A stretch of 14,945 nt of DNA. Origin: Deltaproteobacteria bacterium (GTDB taxonomy: Bacteria; Myxococcota; B64-G9). The position numbers were made by a program, and so were the translations under genes. The DNA lies in assembly GCA_003647095.1 (NCBI GenBank), contig QMME01000059.1, positions 1 to 14,945 of the forward strand, read 5' to 3'. Positions 6,783 through 13,045 of the stretch are shown piece after piece. Within the stretch, counting starts at the first letter, position 1; the number at the start of each line of letters is the position of its first letter. Below the pieces are notes generated by a model. That model saw only the letters and a list, made by a program, of their open reading frames with translations, searched no databases and was not told the origin of the DNA.

Positions 6783-7604
6783 ATGGCAACGAAGCTTGAA
6801 AAGGCCCAGGACAAGTACGAACAGCTGCTGCGCGACCTGGCCGAGAAGGCCATCATGCTGGAGCAGTTGCAACTGGTATCGGACGGAGTGCGCCAGGCGC
6901 TCGAGCAGGCACGCGAGTCGGTGGCCGATCGGCGTCTGGAGCTGGAGTTCATAGAGGCCGAGATCGCCCGCCAGGAGGAATCATCCCAGCAGAACCGGGA
7001 GGAACTGGAACAGCGGAAACAGGAACTGGAACAGCTCATAGAGGAGAGGAGCGGAGCCATCGACGTCAAGAAGAGCAAGATGGCCCCGCTCACCAAGGCC
7101 CTGGCCGGGGCCGAGTACGATTTCAAGTTTGCCGACAAGGGCATGACCCTGGAAAGACAGAAGTACGACAAGGCCAAGAGAACTGACGATCACGACGCGC
7201 TCCGGCGCCACCAGGAGAACCTCAAACGCATGAAGATCGACATCATGAAGCGGCGTCGGCAGATGGATGACCTGAAACGACAGATCGCCAAGCTGGAAAA
7301 ACCCATCAAGGAGTACCAGCAGGAGTTGGAGGAATACCAGCAGGAACTGGACACCCTCCAGGCCCGGCTGGACGACAGCGACGACGAGCAACGGCAACAG
7401 CTGCTGGAGGGCCTGCAACAACAACGCAAGCACAAGCAGGGGGAACTGCAGCGGGCCGAGTTGCTGGTCCAGGACCGGCTGGCCGATGTGGGCGAGGACC
7501 TGTTCGAACGCCGGGTCAGGCACCCGGTGCTGGAGAAGTACTATCCCGACATCGACACCATCGCCCGGGTGATCGACGAACTCATGGCGGAGGACAAGAA
7601 GTGA
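6783..7604 (+). CDS. Cytoplasmic coiled-coil protein
   Basis: 273 residues. The ATG at 6783 is preceded by GGGAGGG (6767-6773) and lies 32 bases after the kinase stop. Almost the whole chain is heptad-rich helix: about residues 1-95 and 125-235 carry repeated Glu/Gln/Lys/Leu patterns, including a direct repeat EYQQELE/EYQQELD (about 178-191). Residues 96-120 are a break with AGAEYDFKFADKG. The C-terminal 35 residues (HPVLEKYYPDIDTIARVIDELM) look like a small separate helical motif. There is no signal peptide, membrane segment or catalytic motif, so a scaffold or filament-forming role is likeliest. It lies between the kinase and a lipoprotein gene, overlapping the latter by four bases, so the three are probably one operon. 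The family is not recognised. Confidence 0.85.
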   Translation: MATKLEKAQDKYEQLLRDLAEKAIMLEQLQLVSDGVRQALEQARESVADRRLELEFIEAEIARQEESSQQNREELEQRKQELEQLIEERSGAIDVKKSKMAPLTKALAGAEYDFKFADKGMTLERQKYDKAKRTDDHDALRRHQENLKRMKIDIMKRRRQMDDLKRQIAKLEKPIKEYQQELEEYQQELDTLQARLDDSDDEQRQQLLEGLQQQRKHKQGELQRAELLVQDRLADVGEDLFERRVRHPVLEKYYPDIDTIARVIDELMAEDKK

Positions 7605-8836
7605 AGGCGGGCAGGCTGCTCTGGCTGTTTCTGTCGGTGGGCCTGACGTTCCTGGCCGGCTGCCACGACAGCGGCTCCGCCGAAAGGCAGGACCAGCAGG
7701 GTGACGATGGGGCCTCGGTCCAGCAGCCGGGACCATTCCAGTCGCTGGCCCGCTGGCTGCCGGCTGCCGGCTCCGCCCGCCTCGAGGGGTTGAGCATCTG
7801 CCTGGAACCCGCCGACTGTCGGCGAGCAGGCAGACTGGTACCCGGCAACCAGACATGGTTGAGACTGCTGTTGCTACGACTTGGCTTTACCTCCCTGGCC
7901 CAGGCTTCCTATCGCTACGGGAGCAAGCCGGGAGATTGGCTGCTGGTGGTGTCGGCCTCCGGCACTTCGGCCGAACCCGGGCTGGCAGAGGTTCTGGAAG
8001 CGCTGCGGGAGCGACAGGTACCCCCACGCAGGTTGCGCAGGAAACGCGCGACAAACCGGGATGATGACGCCGGGGAGGTCGAACAGCCCGACAGCGATGT
8101 CATGCAACTGCTGGCCTGGGCCGGAAAAGACGCTCCTCGCATGGAGCGTCTGTGGTTGGGCAGGCGCAAGCAACCCGGACGGCGGCGGGTGGCCCGTGAT
8201 CTTCTGTGGCGTGCGCGAGCAGCCGCACTTCCCGAAAAGGCCGGCATCTGGTTGGTTCTGTTCAGGGCGGAAGCGTCTTTGCGCGAACTGCTGGGGCGCT
8301 GGGGCGGGGATCAAGCCAGGAGCCTGGCGGCCAGCGAAGAGCTGGAACTTCTGCTGGCCCAGCTGCCGGAGGTGTTGCCAGAAAATGAACAACCAGTCCT
8401 GCTGGAGAGGGGGCCCTTTCGACTGGCTTGGCCGCTGTTGCCGCGTCGTGCCCGCTGGGCGCGTCCGTTACTTGACCTGCCGGCCAATCGCCTCGCCTTC
8501 GCCGGCGGGGAGTTTCCCTGGGAAGTGAATCGGGTGGAATGCAGCGACGACCGGCAGGCCCGGCAGGCTTTCGAGCTGGGATTCGTGAAGCCCCGCAAGG
8601 ACAGGCTCCAGAGACTTCTCGAGCGTTCGCGTACCGTACACTACGACATGGGCCTGCGCTTGGTGGAACTGGGACAGGCCCGGGCCTGGCACTTCCGCGG
8701 AGGCGCCCGGGGGCGTCAACAACTGCTTTACTTCCGGAAAGGTGCACAGATTGTCTGGCTGGCAGCTCCCCAGGGCGGCGAGCTGGACCCCCAGGTGGAG
8801 CAACTCGTCGAGCGGCTGGAACTCCTGGAAGAGTGA
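7601..8836 (+). CDS. Lipoprotein of unknown function
   Basis: 411 residues. It begins with GTG at 7601, overlapping the stop of the coiled-coil gene (GTGA), with GCGGAGGA upstream. The signal peptide ends LAGC, with lipid Cys21 followed by His-Asp, so sorting to the outer membrane or periplasmic face is expected. The mature chain is rich in Leu, Arg and Trp, with an Arg-dense, likely exposed stretch around residues 137-165 (PPRRLRRKRATNRDDD). The first 45 mature residues are a Ser/Gln/Asp linker. No enzyme motif, TPR or barrel pattern is visible. The C-terminal part (about 300-411) alternates helices and short strands and ends in an acidic helix (QVEQLVERLELLEE). Operon position suggests it acts in the envelope together with the PEGA kinase, for example as a ligand-binding or sensory partner, but nothing in the sequence proves that. 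Confidence 0.85.
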   Translation: MKAGRLLWLFLSVGLTFLAGCHDSGSAERQDQQGDDGASVQQPGPFQSLARWLPAAGSARLEGLSICLEPADCRRAGRLVPGNQTWLRLLLLRLGFTSLAQASYRYGSKPGDWLLVVSASGTSAEPGLAEVLEALRERQVPPRRLRRKRATNRDDDAGEVEQPDSDVMQLLAWAGKDAPRMERLWLGRRKQPGRRRVARDLLWRARAAALPEKAGIWLVLFRAEASLRELLGRWGGDQARSLAASEELELLLAQLPEVLPENEQPVLLERGPFRLAWPLLPRRARWARPLLDLPANRLAFAGGEFPWEVNRVECSDDRQARQAFELGFVKPRKDRLQRLLERSRTVHYDMGLRLVELGQARAWHFRGGARGRQQLLYFRKGAQIVWLAAPQGGELDPQVEQLVERLELLEE

Positions 8837-8885
8837 TAGTTCCACGAGGCGTCGATCGGAATTCGCAGAGGGAGTCAAAAAAAGC

Positions 8886-8913
8886 TTGCACTTTACAACC
8901 ATATGCATATAAT
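8886..8913 (+). promoter_or_regulatory. rplC promoter with A-tract and GC-rich discriminator
   Basis: TTGCAC (8886-8891), 16 bases, then a perfect TATAAT (8908-8913). Seven adenines (8877-8883) just upstream resemble an UP element, and CCGCTGCCC follows the -10 box. A GC-rich discriminator is a known mark of promoters repressed by ppGpp/DksA, as for ribosomal genes. Transcription should start near 8920. The 129-base gap 8837-8965 holds nothing else clear. Confidence 0.78.
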
Positions 8914-8965
8914 CCGCTGCCCTGAACCGAAACGGGCCCGCGCGTGGGGCCGGGAGTACATGGTC

Positions 8966-9610
8966 ATGTCAACAGCGATACTGGGAAGAAAAAAGGGTAT
9001 GACGCAGATCTTCGATGACGATGGCAACTGCATTCCCGTTACCGTGGTCGAGGCTGGTCCCTGCGTGGTGGTAAACAAGCTGACAGAGCCTCGCAACAAG
9101 TACAGTGGCATCCAGATCGGCTTCGAACAGGTCGATGGCAGGCGCTTGAACAAGCCGCGCCGCGGAGTCTTCGAGAAGCTCGACATGGCCCCCTTGCGCA
9201 ACCTGCGTGAGATCCGTCTACCCGCCGAGCAGGTCGACAAGTACAAGGTCGGAGACACCATCGATGTCAGCATCTTCTCGGCGGGAGAGAAGATCGACGT
9301 CATCGGCACCTCCAAGGGTAAGGGATACCAGGGCGTGGTCAAGCGCTTCGGGTTCAAGGGCAACACCAAGACCCGCGGCACCCATGAGGTGCGGCGCCAC
9401 CCGGGCTCCATCGGCATGTGCGAGGCTCCCGGTCGGGTGCTCAAGGGCACCAAGCTACCTGGCCAGCTTGGCAATAAGCGCGTCACGGTACAGAACCTGC
9501 GCCTCGTCAAGGTAGACGCGGAACGCAACTTGTTGCTCATCCGCGGCGCCGTCCCGGGCGGCAGCAACGGCCTGGTGATGATTCGCAAGGCCATCAAGGT
9601 TCATTCCTGA
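8966..9610 (+). CDS. rplC: Ribosomal protein L3 (large subunit)
   Basis: 214 residues from ATG at 8966 (GGGAG nine bases upstream). An ATG at 8960 is too close to the ribosome site, and one at 8903 lies upstream of the -10 box, so neither fits. The bacterial L3 sequence is clear throughout: ILGRKKGMTQIFDDDG (5-20), VTVVEAGPC (25-33), GTSKGKGYQGVVKRFGF (about 114-130), HPGSIGMCEAPGRVLKG (about 142-158), LPGQLGNKRVTVQNL, and VDAERNLLLIRGAVPGG near the end. Length is as expected (about 210). L3 is an early assembly protein whose long loop reaches the peptidyl transferase centre. The glutamine methylated by PrmB in E. coli L3 is not conserved here (GSIGMCE). It is normally second in the S10 operon (rpsJ-rplC-rplD-rplW); here it stands alone, with unrelated genes on both sides and its own promoter. 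Confidence 0.97.
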   Translation: MSTAILGRKKGMTQIFDDDGNCIPVTVVEAGPCVVVNKLTEPRNKYSGIQIGFEQVDGRRLNKPRRGVFEKLDMAPLRNLREIRLPAEQVDKYKVGDTIDVSIFSAGEKIDVIGTSKGKGYQGVVKRFGFKGNTKTRGTHEVRRHPGSIGMCEAPGRVLKGTKLPGQLGNKRVTVQNLRLVKVDAERNLLLIRGAVPGGSNGLVMIRKAIKVHS

Positions 9611-9630
9611 ACTCGTCATCGAAGCTCTCT

Positions 9631-9639
9631 CCCCCCCCC
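9631..9639 (+). repeat. C9 homopolymer tract downstream of rplC
   Basis: Nine cytosines in the 209-base gap between rplC and the barrel gene, preceded by CTCTCT. It lies about 94 bases upstream of the -35 box at 9733. Such tracts can slip during replication, but at this distance a phase-variation role is speculative. I see no intrinsic terminator for rplC in this gap. Confidence 0.4.
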
Positions 9640-9732
9640 GGAAAGAAAGAACACCGATCTCACGAGCGGCGGCAGCGTGTAGGACTAGGTGTGAACTGTA
9701 GGGGATCATAGGATAATTCGCTAAAAAAAACC

Positions 9733-9760
9733 TTGCCATCCTACACCTCGCTGATATAAA
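9733..9760 (+). promoter_or_regulatory. Promoter of the barrel/TPR operon, flanked by an inverted repeat
   Basis: TTGCCA (9733-9738), 16 bases, then TATAAA (9755-9760), each five of six consensus, with eight adenines (9723-9730) just upstream. Start is expected near 9767. A perfect 8-bp inverted repeat, CTTGCCAT (9732-9739) and ATGGCAAG (9771-9778), covers the -35 box and the first transcribed bases. These could be two operator half-sites or a looping pair. Confidence 0.6.
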
Positions 9761-9819
9761 CGCTGCACAAATGGCAAGTATCAAAAGGTAAACCACAACG
9801 CACCGGAGCGAGGCACGTG

Positions 9820-10566
9820 ATGCGTAAGGGAACAGTCCTGTCAGTCCTGGCGATCCTGCTGGTCACCCTGGGACCGTCCAGCGGGTGGGCCGACGAGCCC
9901 GTGGTGGCCAACCAACTCTACGACAACGGCGGTCGTTTCGAGGTCGTTCTCAGCCCGTCGATGTCGGTGGTGGACAAGTACACCCGCCACGTGGGTATCT
10001 CGGCCTCCCTGGATTACTTCTTCACGGATTATCTGGGGCTCGAGCTCGATTTCGGCTACAACTTCATCAGCTCGGATCGCAAGCTGCTGAACGAGATCCT
10101 GCGAACCTCGACAACCCTGCAGGACGTACAGCGGTTGCCGCTCACCGATCTCAAACGCATGACCTGGTTCGGCAACCTGGGGCTGGTAATCAGCCCGCTC
10201 TACGGCAAGCTCAACTTCTCGGCCGAGCTGGCGGTCAGTATCCACCTTTACTTCGTGCTGGGGGCGGGAGTAGCCCAGTACAAGTACTCCGAGCTGCAGT
10301 GGAGCGGAGGCCAGTATACCAAGAACAACGTCACTTACTCGGGCGGGCTGCTGGACGCCAGCATCCAGCCTACCTTCCACTTCGGCGGCGGCTTGCTGTT
10401 CCACATCAACCAGCATTGGCGCCTGCGAGTAGAGTTGCGCGATATCTTCTTCTACGATGACTACGACGCCCAGGTTAATGACCAGATAAGCGGCGTCCAG
10501 GACAAGAAGATCACCGATTTCAACCACACCACCTTCTTGAGACTGGGGGTGGGTTATGCCTTCTAG
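9820..10566 (+). CDS. Outer-membrane beta-barrel protein, possible GltA/NfsA-like component
   Basis: 248 residues. The ATG at 9820 has GAGG six bases upstream; a GTG one codon earlier is too close. The signal peptide ends about residue 24 (SGWA/DE). From residue 38 the chain alternates as membrane strands: FEVVLSPSMSVVDKYTRHVG (40-59), LDYFFTDYLGLELDFGYNF (64-82), ISPLYGKLNF (124-133), HLYFVLGAGVAQYKY (142-156), FHFGGGLLFHINQHWRLRVE (187-206), and a final LRLGVGYAF with C-terminal Phe. These blocks mark the outer-membrane beta-barrel domain family common in myxobacteria, shared with the genes at 1511-2179 and 10604. It is first in an operon of barrel, barrel, TPR and large TPR genes, the layout of the GltA-B-C/NfsA-B-C-D genes of Myxococcus. 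Barrel identity is secure; the Glt/Nfs relation is inferred from order and size. Confidence 0.85.
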   Translation: MRKGTVLSVLAILLVTLGPSSGWADEPVVANQLYDNGGRFEVVLSPSMSVVDKYTRHVGISASLDYFFTDYLGLELDFGYNFISSDRKLLNEILRTSTTLQDVQRLPLTDLKRMTWFGNLGLVISPLYGKLNFSAELAVSIHLYFVLGAGVAQYKYSELQWSGGQYTKNNVTYSGGLLDASIQPTFHFGGGLLFHINQHWRLRVELRDIFFYDDYDAQVNDQISGVQDKKITDFNHTTFLRLGVGYAF

Positions 10567-10603
10567 GCGCAACGTGGACAACTACCGGCAACCGGGAGGC
10601 GTG

Positions 10604-11380
10604 ATGAAGAGCATCACCATGGCAGTACTGCTGCTGGCGGCGCCGGTCGTGCTGGCGCAGAGCCCCAACGAAAGAGTCCACGCCCTGCAGAAGCGTGACT
10701 ACTCGGTCAAGAACAAGATCGAGGTGAGCGGGTTCTTCGGCCTGTCGGTGGACGACATATTCACCCAGCACTACTCGGGCGTACTGGCCATCGACTACCA
10801 CCTGGACGAGGCCTTCGCTCTGGAGTTCACCTGGTTGTCGTGCAAGCTGCCTTTCTACATGGGCAGCAAGGTGGCGGACAACCCATCTGCCTACACCGGT
10901 TCCTGGTTTCGCAAGGGTCATTCCTACACCGACGCTTACGACAACCTAAAAGATGCCCAGCTCAGCCCCTCCAACGCCGACCTGGCCATGATTAGCAATT
11001 ACTGGGGCCTGAACGTGGAGTTCAGCCCCATCTACGGCAAGTTTTCCTTCTTCAACTGGGGCCTGGTACGGGCCGACTTCTACGTCACCGTGGGCGGCGG
11101 CCTGGTGACCACCGAATACATGCGACCGGACAACACCTGGGTGGACACCGGTTCCTACTTCATGGGCAACTTCGGGTTGGGCCTGCGCGTTTTTCTCAAG
11201 CGCTGGTTCGCCATCCGGCTGGACATGCGGGACTTCACCTTCGCCGCCAAGGTCGAAGGCGAGGCCGGGCCATCCGGCACCACTACCGAGACCAAGATCC
11301 GCTCCACCCTTTTCGTGATGCTGGGGGTCAGCTTCCTGTTTGGTGGCGAGACGCCGGTGGAGATCTGGAGCCCGTACTGA
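10604..11380 (+). CDS. Outer-membrane beta-barrel protein, possible GltB/NfsB-like component
   Basis: 258 residues from the ATG at 10604 (GGGAGG four bases upstream; a GTG at 10601 is too close). It lies 37 bases after the previous stop. The signal peptide ends about residue 18 (VVLA/QS). Barrel blocks parallel its upstream neighbour: IEVSGFFGLSVDDIFTQHYS (39-58), IDYHLDEAFALEFTWL (63-78), FSPIYGKFSFFN (140-151), ADFYVTVGGGLVTTEY (157-172) and FAIRLDMRDFTF (202-213). Unlike its neighbour it ends GETPVEIWSPY, a short tail beyond the last strand. Residues about 82-128 form a long insert rich in Asp, Tyr and Ser between strands, possibly a surface loop. The two adjacent paralogues may form a pair of different barrels in one complex, as proposed for GltA and GltB. 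Not recognised by name with certainty. Confidence 0.85.
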   Translation: MKSITMAVLLLAAPVVLAQSPNERVHALQKRDYSVKNKIEVSGFFGLSVDDIFTQHYSGVLAIDYHLDEAFALEFTWLSCKLPFYMGSKVADNPSAYTGSWFRKGHSYTDAYDNLKDAQLSPSNADLAMISNYWGLNVEFSPIYGKFSFFNWGLVRADFYVTVGGGLVTTEYMRPDNTWVDTGSYFMGNFGLGLRVFLKRWFAIRLDMRDFTFAAKVEGEAGPSGTTTETKIRSTLFVMLGVSFLFGGETPVEIWSPY

Positions 11381-11405
11381 TACGGCTTCTGCGGAGGGAA
11401 CACAT

Positions 11406-13007
11406 ATGTTGAACAAGCTCACGGCAATATGCGTGCTGGCACTGGGGTTGGGGCTGGTGTCGCACGCCAGCGCCCAGTCGACTTCAGAGCGGTTGAACCA
11501 GGCGGTGCAGGACTACAACTCGAGCGATTTCGCCCAGGCTGCCAAAACCTTCTACGAAGTGAAAATGACCTCCCCCCAGCCCGCCGAGCGAGCCCAGGCC
11601 GAGTACTACCTGGCGCAGTCGTTGTTCAAGCTGGGCATGTACCAGAGCGCGCTGGCCTTCTACAACGCGGTCTTCATAGCCGGCCCGGCCCATCCTTATT
11701 ATCTGAAGGGAGCGGCCGGACTGGTGAGGGTTGCCGAGGCGCTGCACGATGACACCCTCATCCCCTCGCAGATAAACAAGTACTACAACAGCCAGGAGTT
11801 CGCTCGCCTGGATCCGCTGGTACTGAGCAAGATCAACTTCTACGTGGGCCTGCTGCTCTACCGCCAGGAAAAATACTCGGAGTCGATGGCCTTCCTGACC
11901 GCCATCGATCCCAAATCCTCGGTCTACCCCAAGGGATTGTTCCTGCAGGCCATCATCCACGTGCGCCTGGGCGCCCGCTACAACCTGGCGAGGGACGAAG
12001 CCCGCACCCAGTCCGAGTACAACCAGGCCATCAAGCTGTTCACCCAGATTCTGGATCTCAGCGGCCACGAGAAGGCCAAGGCGGAAAAGGCCGTGGCCAC
12101 CTATGAAAATATCGTCAGGTTGTGGCAGCTGAGCACCTTGAACCTGGCCCGGGCCTATTACGGCAAGGGCGACTATGCCAAGGCGGCCACGTATTACTCG
12201 CGTATTCCCCGTTTCAGCCAGGACTGGGCAGATGCCCTGTTCGAGCTGGGCTGGACTTTCTTCATGCGCGAGGAATACGGCAAGGCCCTGGGAGCGCTGC
12301 ACACCTTGCATTCACCGCGCTTTGCCAACATGTTCGTACCCGAATCCTTGATCCTCAAGGCCACCATCTACTTCCATGTATGCCTGTACCAGGAAGCCCG
12401 GCAGGTGCTGGATTTCTTCGACCAGCATTACGCCAAGATGCTGCCGATGCTGGAAGGATTGCTCAAGGCCAACCTGCCCAATGAGAAGTTCGCCTCGTTG
12501 TTGTTGCGCGACAAGTTGGACACCTCCGATCCCATGGCCAAGGTACCGGTGCTGGTACGCAATTCCCTGCTGGAGAGCCCGCGCGTAGGCAAGTTCCGCC
12601 ACTTTCTGCGTTCGCTGGAGGCCGAGGCCCTGGCCATCGGCCAGGTGGACGAATGGAAGGGCAGCCGCCTGCGCGAAGAACTGGCCGGCGTGGTCAACGT
12701 GCAGCGCAACCTGTTGATGAAGACGGCCGGCGGTTATGTGAAGGCCAACCTGCAGAACCGCTACCAGACCATCCTCGGGTTCCTTTCTCACGCCAAGATG
12801 GTAAAGCTGGAGATAACCACCCGCGAGAGAGAGCTGATCAAGGCCGGCCTGGACATCAAGGCCGAGCATCGCGGCAAGTTGGCGCCCCGGCCGCGGGTGC
12901 CCGATGAAACTTACAACTACTGGCCGTTCCGCCAGGAGTACTGGCAGGACGAGCTGGGCTTTTACGTCTACACGGTGCGCCGGGCCTGCCCGGGAAATAA
13001 AAAGTGA
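11406..13007 (+). CDS. Secreted TPR protein, possible GltC/NfsC-like periplasmic component
   Basis: 533 residues. The ATG at 11406 follows GGAGGG (11393-11398) by seven bases and the previous stop by 25. The signal peptide ends ASA/Q at residue 23. Residues about 28-110 and 160-350 are helical repeats of TPR type: LNQAVQDYNSSDFAQAAKTF, AEYYLAQSLFKLGMYQSALA, LNLARAYYGKGDYAKAATYY and ALFELGWTFFMREEYGKALG show the W/L-G-Y-A-P pattern. Residues about 390-490 are helical without clear repeats. The C-terminus has a striking aromatic motif, YNYWPFRQEYWQDELGFYVY (about 503-522), which I associate with this class of myxobacterial TPR proteins. There is no lipobox or membrane segment, so it should be soluble periplasmic and could bridge the two barrels encoded upstream to the larger TPR protein downstream. 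Exact function is unknown. Confidence 0.85.
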   Translation: MLNKLTAICVLALGLGLVSHASAQSTSERLNQAVQDYNSSDFAQAAKTFYEVKMTSPQPAERAQAEYYLAQSLFKLGMYQSALAFYNAVFIAGPAHPYYLKGAAGLVRVAEALHDDTLIPSQINKYYNSQEFARLDPLVLSKINFYVGLLLYRQEKYSESMAFLTAIDPKSSVYPKGLFLQAIIHVRLGARYNLARDEARTQSEYNQAIKLFTQILDLSGHEKAKAEKAVATYENIVRLWQLSTLNLARAYYGKGDYAKAATYYSRIPRFSQDWADALFELGWTFFMREEYGKALGALHTLHSPRFANMFVPESLILKATIYFHVCLYQEARQVLDFFDQHYAKMLPMLEGLLKANLPNEKFASLLLRDKLDTSDPMAKVPVLVRNSLLESPRVGKFRHFLRSLEAEALAIGQVDEWKGSRLREELAGVVNVQRNLLMKTAGGYVKANLQNRYQTILGFLSHAKMVKLEITTRERELIKAGLDIKAEHRGKLAPRPRVPDETYNYWPFRQEYWQDELGFYVYTVRRACPGNKK

Positions 13008-13045
13008 CGGCAGCAACCCTGGTTGCGGTCCTCCGGAGGACATTC

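Noticed and set aside
7021..7360. Repeated GAACTGGAACAG / GAGTACCAGCAGGA units as a DNA repeat array
   Set aside because: The repeats follow heptads of the coiled coil (Glu-Leu-Glu-Gln, Glu-Tyr-Gln-Gln) and are imperfect at DNA level, so they reflect protein structure.
6981..7856. 291-codon minus-strand open frame
   Set aside because: Shadow of the coiled-coil gene; its Leu/Val-rich composition comes from reverse-complemented Gln/Lys/Glu codons and it has no ribosome site.
8903..8965. N-terminal extension of rplC from ATG at 8903
   Set aside because: The ATG lies upstream of the perfect TATAAT box at 8908-8913 and outside the predicted transcript; L3 begins at MSTAILGRKKGM.
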